From positions 313,783 to 351,547 of the forward strand of contig JH153586.1 in the NCBI GenBank assembly GCA_000226015.1: a stretch of DNA of 37,765 nt, written 5' to 3'. How positions within the stretch are numbered: the first letter of the stretch is position 1; each line of letters opens with the position of its first letter. Of this stretch, positions 27,667 through 37,637 are shown piece by piece. A program made the translations under genes and the position numbers. The stretch comes from Mnemiopsis leidyi. Lineage: Eukaryota; Ctenophora; Tentaculata; Lobata; Bolinopsidae. The notes under the pieces are model-generated. The model searched no databases, had not been told where the DNA came from, and saw only the letters and a program-made list of their open reading frames with translations.

Positions 27667-27771
27667 TTATCTCCACTGTTTGTTGCCGCCCCAGGTACCG
27701 GTGCTGGCGCGGGGAGCAGAAGCAGAACCCAGTCCCGGGAAAGCGGTGAGATCGGAGGTATCAGGAGCAAC
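27667..27771 (-). CDS. HDLBP: Vigilin last exon and stop
   Basis: It reads TSDLTAFPGLGSASAPRAS, then TWGGNKQWR-stop. It resembles the vertebrate ending FPSFGAQ...LPWGPKR. The stop is at 27667-27669. The acceptor TTTATATTCAG is the first unit of a 37-nt repeat array. Confidence 0.9.
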   Translation of the reverse strand, partial: VAPDTSDLTAFPGLGSASAPRASTGTWGGNKQWR

Positions 27772-30700
27772 CTGAATATAAAGTAGTAACTAGGGATTTC
27801 CCGATAGTTAGAATATGAAGTAGTAACTAGGGATATCCCGATATCTAGTGTATGAAGTAGTAACTAGGGATATCCCAATATTTAGTGCATGAAGTACTAA
27901 CTAGGGATATCTTTATATATAAAGATAGATATATATAGTATCAATAATCTCCGGTAAATTATGTAAAAAAGCCAAGAAACTGACATTGAAAATAACTAAT
28001 TCAAACATAACAAATAAAAAACTCACATAAAGTATTAAGTAGCACTAAAGTAGTAAAAGTAACTTGTGAACCGACCTGAGGGGGTGGTTGCTGCTGCTGC
28101 TGCTGCTGACCGTGCTGCCAGGGAGCGTCCCTGACAAAGAAGCCGGGTTGTGGCTGTCTGGGTCGGGTGTACTGGGCTTCTTCAGCTTCTAGCTGGATCT
28201 TCTCCATCAGGGTGTCCATCTAGAGGGTAGTGGCCGGTTAATTAATGATGCTTATTATTGGTTTAGTTAGCTGATAGGGAAATTATCAACAAATAAATGA
28301 GAATTAATGCTAACTATTCTTGGACGTAACAACTTTCAACAACACAACAGAAACAACACAACCGCTCACAACATGACAGATAACAACTATAAAACCAACC
28401 ATTTCCTCGGCCAGTTCCAGAAGGTGTTCCTTGCACTCCTCCACATTAGCCTCGTTTCCCTCGATAGACACTGTGTTACCAGTCTCTCCTCCCGAGAACT
28501 TGATGTCCACTCCGAACTTCTCCATTATCTTCCGGATGTTCTTTCCTCGTTGTCCAATAAGTCTGGAGGAATAATGATATTATTTTTTTCAATTATTTTA
28601 TTTATCTAAGTATCTATCATATTAAAACCTGCATAGTTCAATAGTAATATAATAGTACCAATACGTGGACAGAGAACCATTTTAAACATTAACTAGCTTG
28701 ATAATGCACAGTAAAAGTTACTTAGCGTGATAATGCACAGTAAAAGTTACCTAGCGTGATAATGCACAGTACACATTACCTAGCGTGATAATGCACAGTA
28801 AACATTACCTAGCGTGACAATGCACAGTAAACATTACCTAGCGTGACAATGCACAGTAAACATTACCTAGCGTGAATTCTACTGTCGATCTCGACAGTGT
28901 CAGTAACCCTCTCCTCCAACTCGGAAACAATCTTCATGATGCTATCTCTAGCTGCTACCGCGTCCTTCTCGTACCCAACAATTGTAATCACGTCCTGGTC
29001 AGATCCTGACGAGTTCCTGTCTGGCATCCTGATTTGTACCTGTAAAGTAGGTAAGTAAGTGACGTCACGTGATGTGTGATGACGTTACATGATATAATGT
29101 GGTGACGTAACGTGACGTAACGTGATGTAATGTGGGACGAAGATCAGGATTGGGGATACAAGAAAGTCTACAGATCTGCTGATAACCACTGCATAACAAT
29201 TTGTATGGCGGTAGGATTTCTACTTTTGTCTAGAATTGGATGTCATTTTGTGTTTCAGAAGTAATAGAAAAGTAGAATCTGATGCGATTTTTCTGTTAGT
29301 AACCGATCTTTCGGCTAGAAAAAGATGTTTGGGTTAGAGACTGACGTTTTGGTCAAGAAGGGATGGCCACAGAAAAATCGCCTCCAACCCAAAATACTTT
29401 TGGCCCAAAGTTCTGAAATCCTACTACAAGTAAAAAAGATGTTTGCAATTCTATGCTGCAGATAAGGTTGTACATTTGAGAACTCCAGAAGAGAACAACC
29501 CCGATATCAGAGAAATAAACTGACCTTGTGTTCGTCCTTGATCTTGTTGATAACAGCACCACGTCTTCCGATTATCTTGGAGTGGTGTCTGTGGTCCACG
29601 GTCAAGTTTAAGGAGTAGCTCCTCAGCAGACGATCTTCTTTCTCGTCGTCCCATTTCTGAAATTAGCAGACTTATTTAGTCAGCTAGTAAGAAGAAACTT
29701 GATAAAATTTAGATTAAACAATTTATCGACTAATTTATCGATTTTATGATGATTATCGATTGTAGATAAAGATTGCGATAAAATGGTGGCGAGGAGCAAG
29801 CAAGTGTTGGGTAGATAAGTTATTTTACCTTGCAGTCAGCTTCCAGTTTAGTTTTACATTCCTCGACTTTCTGCTTGTGTCCGCGTACAATTACTACGTT
29901 ACTTTTCAGCGTTGTTCCTGAAATAACACGATTTGTTTAAACAATATTAATTGTTAATAAGTTAATCAATTAACTTAAGATTTAACTTAAGATTCATAGA
30001 TAAAAACAATGTGTGGTTTTTATTTCAATCACTAGAGTCGGGAACTTCTCAAACTATTACCTGGTACTTGAACGTTGACATCAAATTCGTCCATCACAGA
30101 TTTGATGTTTTCTCCAGATTTACCGATCAACATTCTAGGAGAGAGAAACTTATCATTTTCCACCAAAGCTAAACACTTCGTCAATTTTTTAACATTTAAT
30201 AATTTTTAGAGTGTAAAGATGTGTTTGTTGATTATTTAAGCTCACAATTATGATGGTGATTATATGAAAAAACTTACCTGTGGTATTCGAAAGGAATTTC
30301 AACTTCAACACTGATTGGAATGAGATCCAACAAAGCGAGCCTGGCTTCTTCGCAGTTTTCTGGTCGTCCGACTACCTGTAAAGTATTGTATGTTACTTAA
30401 ATTATTTAAATTATCTAAATTACTTAAATAACTTGAAATATTTAAATTTCTTAGATTATTCAAATAGTTTTTTTGAATGAAGAAAACTCGAGTTTGAGTA
30501 AATTGGACTGAAGAGACATGGAGGGTTAAACTTGTCGAAACCATGTCGAAACTCTATATTTTCCGACGAATAGTGCATTAGTAGATTGTATAAGAATTGG
30601 TCCCAACAAAGTTGTCAAGCACTCTTTTTAGTAAATGTTTTGGGGCGATTTACCTACTATCATTTCAGTAAATGAATATGAACGTGTCAGTTCGAACTAT

Positions 30701-33700
30701 TTGACAAAAAGTTTCCTAAAAAACGCATTTTCAAGTCTACAGAGAAAATCAACAAAGCTACTAAATCTGATAAATCCAGGACCACAACACAAAGTTTACT
30801 AACCTTGATAATATCAAGAGGATCAGGTGCAGTTTCAACTGGAGCATCCTGTTCAGCTGCCGCATCTTCAGTTGTTTCTGATACTTCCGGTGTACCGCCT
30901 GCAATAAACTTGGTAAAACTCCAGATAATGGGCTGGTGGTGTAATGGTTTCCTACTCGGCTCCCACGCAGGAGGTTGGGGGTTCAAATCCCGTATCCGCC
31001 AGTCCTAGAGAAGTGCGCTAAGGGCATTTGCCTATGCAACCTTCTTCGGTCGACTCAGCCGAATGATCGGGAAACCGTGATTGAGGGTTAAATGAGTAGC
31101 TGCCCATTGCAGCGAAGTCTCGGGCGATAAAAGTATGGTACACACTACCTTAACCGTCACTGGCGTGTATGTATAATTGTACATTCGGCCTCCTGTAATT
31201 GGCCGTTACACTTGTGTAACATGTGGCTGTTGGAGTGTCCGAATTAAAATAAGTATGAGATTTAAAAAAAAATCTGAGACTGCCGCCATGACTAAGGTCT
31301 AAGATTAATGAGACTTAAGTATATTGGAACTGAAATTGTATTTGTATTTTGTATTTGTTACACCTGTACCCAGGCTTTTACAGTTATACTGAAGGGTCTC
31401 TCGGAAGATTCTAGATCCTTTAACGGAGACCCTCCTCATTTAACCCTCAATCACGGTTTCCCGGTCATTCGGTTGAGTCGACCGAAAAGATTGCATAGGC
31501 AAATGCCCTCAGCGCACTCCTCTAGGATTGGCGGACCTGGGAATCGAACCCCCGATCTTCTGCATGGAAAGTCGGGATAGATACCACTACATCACCATTG
31601 AAATTAATGGTGAATAAATTATTAGAGTAGCTGTAACTTGAGCTTTACTAACCGTTCTGCAGATGTGTAACTAAAACAGTTTCCCGAACTAACCGTTCTG
31701 CAGATGTTTAACTAAAACAGTTTCCCGAACTAACCGTTCTGCAGATGTTTAACTAAAACAGTTTCACGAACTAACCGTTCTGCAGATTTGTAACTAAAAC
31801 AGTTTCCCGAACTAACCGTTCTGCAGATGTTTAACTACAACAGTTTCCCGAACTAACCGTTCTGCAGATGTTTAACTAAAACAGTTTCCCGAACTAACCG
31901 TTCTGCAGATGTTTAACTAAAACAGTTTCCCGAACTTACCGTTCTGTAGATGTTTAACTACAACAGTTTCCCGAACTAACCGTTCTGCAGATGTGTAACT
32001 AAAACAGTTTCCCGAACTAACCGTTCTGCAGATGACCGTTGTCCTGATTCTTCTTCCTGTCCTGCTGAGGAGGGAAGGATATCTGGACGTTGTGTGTAGC
32101 TGTCAGTCTCCTAACGTTGTGACCTTGTGGTCCGATAATATCCCGGTGGTGTTGTCTCGATATCTCGACCTGGATCTCGACCTGCAGGATACGTTTCTTT
32201 AAATAGATAGCATTTGTAAATAGATTATGGAGAAATGGTTGAGTTAATGAGAAATTAGATCATTTAAAGTGAATTTGAGTAAATCTTCTTCACAGCTTTG
32301 AAAACATTAAATGATTACATGGCATTAAATGGTATAAGTTTATTTCACAAAAAAGCGTTTAGATCTCACCCACCTGAGCCATCAGATCGTCAATCATGAC
32401 CTCCATCTTGTTCTTAAACTCCTCGACACAGGACTTAGGTCCGGATATCTTGATGGTGTTGGAGGATGGTCGGGGGACTATCTTGATACCTCCCAGTTCG
32501 GATGTCATCTGATCTATCGTCTGTAGTATGGACACGTTTAACATGTTTAACATGTGTTTAACAAGTGTTAAACCCCACATGTTTAACATGTGTCGAGTAG
32601 GGTAGACGTACATAATAAGAAGTACATCTGTATCAAACCACATATTCCAGAAACGAAAGGAACACTTTATATTAAATCGATGATCAGGAGAAATGAATTA
32701 TTGAAGTAGCTTAATAAACGACTAACCGATCGACTGGTAACTTTCTTGAAGTACTCCCCATCAATCTGGATCTCATCCTCAGCCGTGTTTTCAAGCTCCT
32801 TGATACTTTCCCGCAAGTTGGCGGCTGCTTTCTCCACCTGCTCACGTCGTCCCATGATGGTTATAGTGTCCTGGTCCTTGTCGTCAGAACGAGGGAAGGC
32901 GTAGTTAACTCCGAACTCTTTCTTTAGCTGGAGGTGGGGCGCCGTTAGATTCAGGAAACATGAGCTCGGTTTATAGTTCGAGCTGCTTTGTAGTATCAAA
33001 TAAAGCATAGTTTTATGTGTTGTTATGACAAGAAAAGGGTGAATTTGGTAATTCTAACAGAGAGTTCCCGCGCTATGCCAACCTACGATTAGTGCCTATG
33101 ATCACCAACGAATTAAAAACGCAAACCTTCTGAACGTTAGCACCCTTCTTGCCGATCAGGAACCTGTGGTAGTCTGCTTTAGCAGGTATCTCCACACAAT
33201 AACTCTCTAGCTCTTTCTCGTGCGCCATGGACAAGAGTTTCTCTTTAGCTTTCAGTACATCTGCTTTCTCTCCTGAACAGGTGGTATGTTATTAAAGACG
33301 ATTTCTAGTTATTCAGGGTTAAACGTGCGTATTAAGGGAATCTTGTTCTTTAGATTCGTCTAAAAAAGAAGGAGTTGAGCGTTGAGAATGCTACTAGCTA
33401 GTGAAGATAAGCAAGCAAGAAACATCTGAATAACTGAGACAATATTCTCTTAACACGGTTGAGATGGGGCCAAGTAGCTAGTGTAGCAAAGATAGCTACT
33501 GTATAGTCTAGCTAAGTAACTAAGGTAACTACTAGCTAATATAGCTAAGTAGCTACTGTAGCTAAGGTAGCTACTAGCTAAGATAGCTAAGTAGCTACTG
33601 TAGCTAAGTAGCTAAGGTAGCTACTAGCTAAGATAGCTAAGATAGCTAAGGTAGCTACTGAAGCGAAGGTAGTTAAGGTAGCTAAGGTAGCTACTGAAGC

Positions 33701-36621
33701 GAAGGTAGTTAAGGTAGTTAAGATAGCTAAGTAGCTACTGAAGCGAAGGTAGCTAAGGTAGCTTACCTCTGATGGAGACTTTCTCACTAGGATTGTCTGC
33801 ACTGGGGAACCTGACTTGAACAGAACCAGACTCGTCAATAATACTCCGGATAATACGTCCCTTAGCTCCAATGAGCGTATTGTGAAGTTTGGGGTCGATG
33901 TGTATTTCCTCCTCGTAGATATCTGACAAGGTGTAAGGAATGTAAGGAATGTGGGGAGAGTACAGAAGATCTTATATTTCGAAATGTTTACATTTTTACA
34001 AGTTTTAACAAATTGTACTTGTTATGTCGTATCAACTACTTAGCATTAAAGTTATTTAAATAACCACGATAAAATCCGGTAAAAAGTAGACCTAAGTATC
34101 TTACCTTCCAACTCAGACTGTATAGCCAGGAGTTTCTTCCTAGCCAAGTCAACGTCCGCTTTCTTTCCGGTTATGACGATAAGGTCACTGTCAGCATTCT
34201 CAGAGGGCAAGTCTATACGTGTGTTTGTTTCTTCTTTCACTCTGAGTGAGGGAAGCTCAAGGTCTAAGACTGGATATAGACTTTGTAGCTATGTAGCTAT
34301 GTATTTTTGTCGAAATCCAAGTTGGTCAGAACTAAAACGAATAGTCATCAATCTAGGATAAACGAAATAAGTAACTATAAACAAGTAAATGAAAATGTAA
34401 ACTTACTTTCTGATGTTAACGCCGCCCTTGCCGATGATATAACGATGATGGTTCTTCAAGATCGGCACCTTCATGGTAAAGTTCTCGTCCACAATTACAT
34501 TCAGCTGCTTCTTCAACATGTTGGAAACTTCCTCAACATCTTTGCGGGGTCCACGCAGGGACACTTTGTCACAGTCAGGAGCTTTGGAGGAGGCAGTAGG
34601 GAAGGAAACCTAGTGGGGCGGTAGTTGGGAGACTAGAATCTATACTGTAACTAGGAGTTAGGGCATGGCAGTAAGGAAACTACGATAAAAGAGTTACAAA
34701 AAAGTTACTGAAAGAAGATTTGAATTGAGGCGGGGGTCTAGTAATGATTAAGTATTAAAAAGCCACTACTACATTTATGAAACTTCGAGAATATTGTTTA
34801 TGAATATGTCTACTTTTGGGTTATTAAATGTAATGAAGGAAGAATGTAATGAAGAAAGAATTTTATACCTGTACTTCGGGGTATTTTACTCTGATCTTCT
34901 GAATACTTTCTCCTTTAGTTCCAATAAGCAGTCTGTGCCACTTCTGTTCAATCTTCAGTTCAACACTTGCTTCGTTCTCGATACGTTTGGCTTGTTCAAG
35001 GAGCATCTCACGCGCTTTAGCTACACCATCAGGGGGTCCGACAATCTGAGGTTTTGTTGGTTTATACACTGACAATGTAATGTTAGACAGAGATTATTTT
35101 ACTTGAGGAACCTCGGATTATATCCCATGAGACTCAGGAGATACAAATTTGAATGAGAACAGAATTTGATCAAATATGGCTATGTGAACCGAGGTACACC
35201 GTACAGGGTTTCGGATGTAAACACTTAACAAGGTCCTAAATTCTTCAAATACCTCGATCTCCTGACCCTCTTCCTGAGGAATCTTGATATTGACACCGGT
35301 ATCTGACTTGATCTTGTTGATGTTAGACCCAGCTTTACCAATCAGATGTTTGTGGATCTTGTGATCGATCTTGATGACTGCTCTAGAGCGTGTCTGTATC
35401 AGTTCATCAACCAACTTGGTGATTTCAGCACGAGCCGCATCATATTCCTCGGCAGGAGCATCAACTGTGATGATGTTCTTCTCACTTTGACAGTTGATTG
35501 TGGTCTTGGGGAACTTTTCAGAAAGAGAGCGGATGTTTTCTCCCTGAATTGAGCATTTTAGAAAATCTATGAAGATAGAAAGCAGCATGTGCTATTCTTA
35601 GATATTTTCGCCGCAAGATTTCAACAAGATTACGACAGGCTGCAATAATTGTGGCCGAACAAAAACCAGGAAATCATGCAACGAGTGGTAGTGCATATTA
35701 CAAGATTTAAACACACTCACATTTTTCCCGATGACGTATTTGAGTAGCCAAGCAGGACACTCGACATCACAAGTTTTAATAGAGTTAGCTTTCTCGAACA
35801 GAAGGGACAAGGCGGGAGAGAGACTGTCTTCTAAACCGTACAGCCTGATTGTGGAGGAACCGTCTGATGGAATCTCTACCCACACGCTTGTCTTCTCGAA
35901 TATGTCTTGTATTCCTGAAGACAGTGTCACGTAATTATGGGATACAGTCTGATAAAACATTTATCTTGTTTAGTTACTGTAATTATCTCGTATTGAAATA
36001 ACATTTAAAATAGGGATATATTTTATAAACATGATATAAGCCTGCCGCCTCGTTCGATAAAATCTCTTCATTTAACTAAGTTTAGAGTGGAACAAAAATG
36101 TATAGCTTTCTGGAAGGACCCAACTGGAAGTTTCGGTTTTCACAAGTTCTTGAAGCAGGTCTACTTACCATTGCCACGCTTGATGTACATATGCTGGGTT
36201 TGTCGGATTTCAACTTGAATGTGTGAAAAGTTCTCTTCCATTTCCTTACTTTTCTTCTGTAACAGGTCGATACACGCGATAACTTTGTCTTTTTCTCCAG
36301 TCACTATGATTTCTTCGTTTTCAGCCTGAATGTTTGGATCATATTATCCAGCTGGCAACTGTGTAAAGGGTATTTTTAGACTCAACACACCGCAGACCTC
36401 CAAAAGCAAAGATCGTAGTGGATACATTTTACTTTTTATTTCAACAGGTTAGTCTGAGAACTAGAAATCAAGACTAGTTTGAAGCTCACCTGATAAGGGG
36501 GAACATTGATACGACAGCCGGTTTCTTTCTGCAACTCTTCGAGCTTGTCATTCTTTCTACCTCCCTTGATCCACGGGTAGAACTTTCGAGAAATAATCAC
36601 AGAATCTCGGTGTCGGGCGTA
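27667..36621 (-). CDS. HDLBP: Vigilin, multi-KH RNA-binding protein (21 exons, 5'-partial)
   Basis: Exons in transcript order: 36621-36490, 36325-36169, 35914-35721, 35543-35253, 35045-34869, 34609-34407, 34241-34105, 33922-33767, 33272-33127, 32927-32727, 32520-32374, 32181-32022, 30898-30804, 30375-30278, 30134-30061, 29917-29829, 29656-29525, 29039-28867, 28562-28400, 28219-28076, 27771-27667. All phases agree and give about 1,057 residues. The order of KH domains (KH2 to KH14), their linkers and the tail FVRDAPW...TWGGNKQWR match vertebrate vigilin. Vigilin is a cytoplasmic and ER-associated protein that binds mRNAs and tRNAs through its KH repeats. The N-terminus and KH1 lie right of the window. 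The gene converges on the LRP-like gene. Confidence 0.95.
27773..27922. repeat. 37-nt array abutting the last vigilin acceptor
   Basis: Four units of AAGTAGTAACTAGGGATATC and tail. The unit nearest the exon holds the real acceptor (TTCAG on the minus strand). Confidence 0.88.
28076..28219 (-). CDS. HDLBP: Vigilin exon: C-terminal tail with polyglutamine
   Basis: Phase 0-0. It reads MDTLMEKIQLEAEEAQYTRP, then PGFFVRDAPW, which is the conserved vigilin tail motif GFVVRDAPW. A run of seven Gln follows, six of them CAG codons, so the length may vary. Confidence 0.93.
28400..28562 (-). CDS. HDLBP: Vigilin exon: KH14 end
   Basis: Phase 2-0. It reads LIGQRGKNIRKIMEKFGVDI, then GNEANVEECKEHLLELAEE, with an intact GQRG loop. 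Vertebrates have IIGARGKAIRKIMDEFKVDI. Confidence 0.94.
28692..28866 (-). repeat. 29-nt array of vigilin splice donor plus exon end
   Basis: On the minus strand TCACGCTAG|gtaatgtttactg recurs at 28838, 28809, 28780 and 28751 (+ coordinates), with a weaker copy at 28722 and a fragment before it. The exon's last bases CGCTAG are in each clear copy. Confidence 0.93.
28867..29039 (-). CDS. HDLBP: Vigilin exon: KH13 end and KH14 start, donor repeated
   Basis: Phase 0-2. It reads QDVITIVGYEKDAVAARDSI, then TDTVEIDSRIHA. The donor context CGCTAG|gtaatg recurs at 29-nt spacing downstream. Confidence 0.94.
29525..29656 (-). CDS. HDLBP: Vigilin exon: KH13 start
   Basis: Phase 0-0. It reads RLLRSYSLNLTVDHRHHSKI, then IGRRGAVINKIKDEHK with an intact GRRG loop. 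Vertebrates have ALRSFKLSVTVDPKYHPKIIGRKG. Confidence 0.94.
29829..29917 (-). CDS. HDLBP: Vigilin exon: KH12 end
   Basis: Phase 1-0. It reads TTLKSNVVIVRGHKQKVEEC, then KTKLEADCK. Confidence 0.92.
30061..30134 (-). CDS. HDLBP: Vigilin exon: KH12 middle
   Basis: Phase 2-1, short. It reads MLIGKSGENIKSVMDEFDVN with an intact GKSG loop. Confidence 0.93.
30278..30375 (-). CDS. HDLBP: Vigilin exon: KH11 end and KH12 start
   Basis: Phase 0-2. It reads VVGRPENCEEARLALLDLIP, then VEVEIPFEYH. This matches ISGRKEKCEAAKEALEAL...VEVPFDLHR in vertebrates. Confidence 0.93.
30804..30898 (-). CDS. HDLBP: Vigilin exon: acidic insert within KH11
   Basis: Phase 1-0. It reads TPEVSETTEDAAAEQDAPVE, then APDPLDIIK. 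Vertebrate vigilin has an acidic insert at the same place in this KH domain, so the low complexity is expected. Confidence 0.92.
30930..31272 (+). mobile_element. tRNA-derived SINE, copy A
   Basis: An A-box-like TGGTGTAATGG and a B box GGGTTCAAATCCC form a tRNA-like head with pairing ends (GGCTGG/CCAGTC). A core domain of about 100 nt follows, then a private tail ending in an A-rich run. It lies in a vigilin intron, in antisense orientation to that gene. Confidence 0.87.
31331..31603 (-). mobile_element. tRNA-derived SINE, copy B with a different tail
   Basis: Read on the minus strand, it has ATGGTGATGTAGTGG, the B box GGGTTCGATTCCC, and the same core as copy A (about 88% by eye). Its tail after GGTTAAATGAG is unrelated to copy A and ends in AAATAC-type repeats. 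Confidence 0.85.
31653..32021 (-). repeat. 41-nt array of vigilin splice donor plus exon end
   Basis: Nine units at exactly 41-nt spacing. On the minus strand each reads CATCTGCAGAACG|gttagttcggg with small changes, so each repeats the last 12-13 exon bases and the donor. With the real site there are ten donors in a row. Confidence 0.96.
32022..32181 (-). CDS. HDLBP: Vigilin exon: KH11 start, donor repeated nine times
   Basis: Phase 0-1. It reads SRQHHRDIIGPQGHNVRRLT, then VQISFPPQQDRKKN, with an intact GPQG loop. Its last 12-13 bases and the gttagt donor recur nine more times downstream at 41-nt spacing. Confidence 0.93.
32374..32520 (-). CDS. HDLBP: Vigilin exon: KH10 end
   Basis: Phase 0-0. 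It reads TIDQMTSELGGIKIVPRPSS, then ISGPKSCVEEFKNKMEVM. It aligns with EIAEEYGGVMVSFPRS of vertebrate KH10. A palindromic GTTTAACATG repeat tract lies just beyond its acceptor. Confidence 0.92.
32727..32927 (-). CDS. HDLBP: Vigilin exon: KH9 end and KH10 start
   Basis: Phase 0-0. It reads LKKEFGVNYAFPRSDDKDQD, then IQIDGEYFKKVTSRS. The KH10 loop has lost the GxxG glycines; vertebrate KH10 is also degenerate there. Confidence 0.92.
33127..33272 (-). CDS. HDLBP: Vigilin exon: KH8 end and KH9 start
   Basis: Phase 1-0. It reads EKADVLKAKEKLLSMAHEKE, then PAKADYHRFLIGKKGANVQK with an intact GKKG loop. Confidence 0.94.
33470..33766. repeat. TAGCTA-rich array at a vigilin donor
   Basis: Units of GTAGCTACTGTAGCTAAG with variants run up to the donor GAG|gtaagctacc (minus strand), whose intron start is itself a unit. 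TAGCTA is self-complementary. Confidence 0.88.
33767..33922 (-). CDS. HDLBP: Vigilin exon: KH8
   Basis: Phase 1-1. It reads IDPKLHNTLIGAKGRIIRSI, then VRFPSADNPSEKVSIR, with an intact GAKG loop. Its donor GAG|gtaagc opens a TAGCTA-rich repeat tract. Confidence 0.94.
34105..34241 (-). CDS. HDLBP: Vigilin exon: KH7 end
   Basis: Phase 2-1. It reads VKEETNTRIDLPSENADSDL, then ITGKKADVDLARKKLL. This is nearly the vertebrate sequence REESNTKIDLPAENSNS. Confidence 0.94.
34407..34609 (-). CDS. HDLBP: Vigilin exon: KH6 end and KH7 start
   Basis: Phase 0-2. It reads DKVSLRGPRKDVEEVSNML, then LKNHHRYIIGKGGVNIRK with an intact GKGG loop. The donor is AA|gtaagt. Confidence 0.93.
34869..35045 (-). CDS. 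HDLBP: Vigilin exon: KH5 end and KH6 start
   Basis: Phase 0-0. It reads GPPDGVAKAREMLLEQAKRI, then EQKWHRLLIGTKGESIQKI with an intact GTKG loop. Confidence 0.94.
35253..35543 (-). CDS. HDLBP: Vigilin exon: KH4 end and KH5 start
   Basis: Phase 0-0, the longest exon here (97 codons). It reads GENIRSLSEKFPKTTINC, then IDHKIHKHLIGKAGSNINKI with an intact GKAG loop. IDHKFHRHLIGKSG is the vertebrate equivalent. Confidence 0.94.
35721..35914 (-). CDS. HDLBP: Vigilin exon: KH3 end and KH4 start
   Basis: Phase 1-0. It reads VWVEIPSDGSSTIRLYGLED, then CPAWLLKYVIGKN. The AWLL-KYVIGKN start of KH4 matches APSWLHRFIIGKKG in vertebrates. Confidence 0.92.
36169..36325 (-). CDS. HDLBP: Vigilin exon: KH2 end and KH3 start
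   Basis: Phase 0-1. It reads ENEEIIVTGEKDKVIACIDL, then VEIRQTQHMYIKRGN. The KH3 loop IKRGNG replaces the vertebrate IGPKGN, so the GxxG is altered. Confidence 0.92.
36490..36621 (-). CDS. HDLBP: Vigilin exon: KH2, first part
   Basis: Phase 0-0, 44 codons. It reads VIISRKFYPWIKGGRKND, then LQKETGCRINVPPYQ. This aligns with vigilin KH2 (FHPFIAG...ETGTRINIPP), including its degenerate GxxG. Confidence 0.92.
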
Positions 36622-37629
36622 CTGAGGATAACATGTATGTGAGCTATTATTTACAGGTAAGTTCTACAAAACTCAAATATATTCGTACGTGGCATTGCCG
36701 ACGTTAATAAATACGAGTAACAGAAGTTGGGTTTTCATTGCGGCCATGTTACCGCGCGTGCCGCCAAGTTCACTTAACCGTGTGGCAGCTACGTGACGTC
36801 ACACAGGGGATCACGTGGCGAATCATACAAGCACGGTTGACGTGTCAACGTCTTACTAGAACTGAACAACACAATTATTTTGTTAAATTCCTGCGTGGCG
36901 ATCAATATATTAGGTGGAGGAATTACGTATTGATGGTTCAGATACTACCGCATAGTACACATTACATGCTACTTGATGCTGCCTCAATTTAAAATGTAGG
37001 TACACACACTTTCATACCGCTAGCATATGGATTAATCGAATGAAGACTGTTCACTTAGACTGATCCTCATGAAAATTGTCAGACTTTCAGTGTACTGATT
37101 AAGATTGAAGGATATACCTATAATGTTGCAATCAGTAAACAACACCCTTTTCGTATTTACAATAGATAAAATCCGCGGTCTTGCATCATCATACCACAAA
37201 GGCGAATGAGTTAAGATGAAGTACACGGTTCATATTCAGAAATATCATTTTTCCGAGCTGGTAAGTAGTAACAAAAGCTTGCTCCCTGGCCTTGCTTTCC
37301 TCCAAGCACTACTGAGAAAAACAATGGTGAGACAATTAGCAACTCTTAGAGTAGACCTATCATATTGTTCACAGAGTTGTGTTGCTCAACTCTCATCACT
37401 TCCGGACAGGATGATTGTTTAGGTCAACGTTTTCGCAGGCTGCTTTAAAAACAAAAGCTTATACTATCTCGGATCTGAAATCTGAACAAATATCTTTAAC
37501 TTATTTGTAAGTGAAAACACAGCCAACCATGAACCAGGTAGCATAAATAGCCAAATTTAAAAAAGGAATTACTGGATGTCAGCTTTCAAGACCTGTTCTT
37601 GTCATTCGGTTATTTTAATTCAGGAGATC
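36622..37629. other. Vigilin intron or upstream region
   Basis: I find no KH or N-terminal vigilin exon here. Short open frames on both strands have no recognisable content. Confidence 0.5.
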
Positions 37630-37637
37630 TTTCACTC

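Noticed and set aside
30931..31005. A functional tRNA gene
   Set aside because: The anticodon arm does not fold properly (loop lacks U33) and a SINE core follows, so it is the SINE head.
31653..32021. CRISPR-like regular spacing
   Set aside because: The units are contiguous with no unique spacers, and the context is eukaryotic introns.
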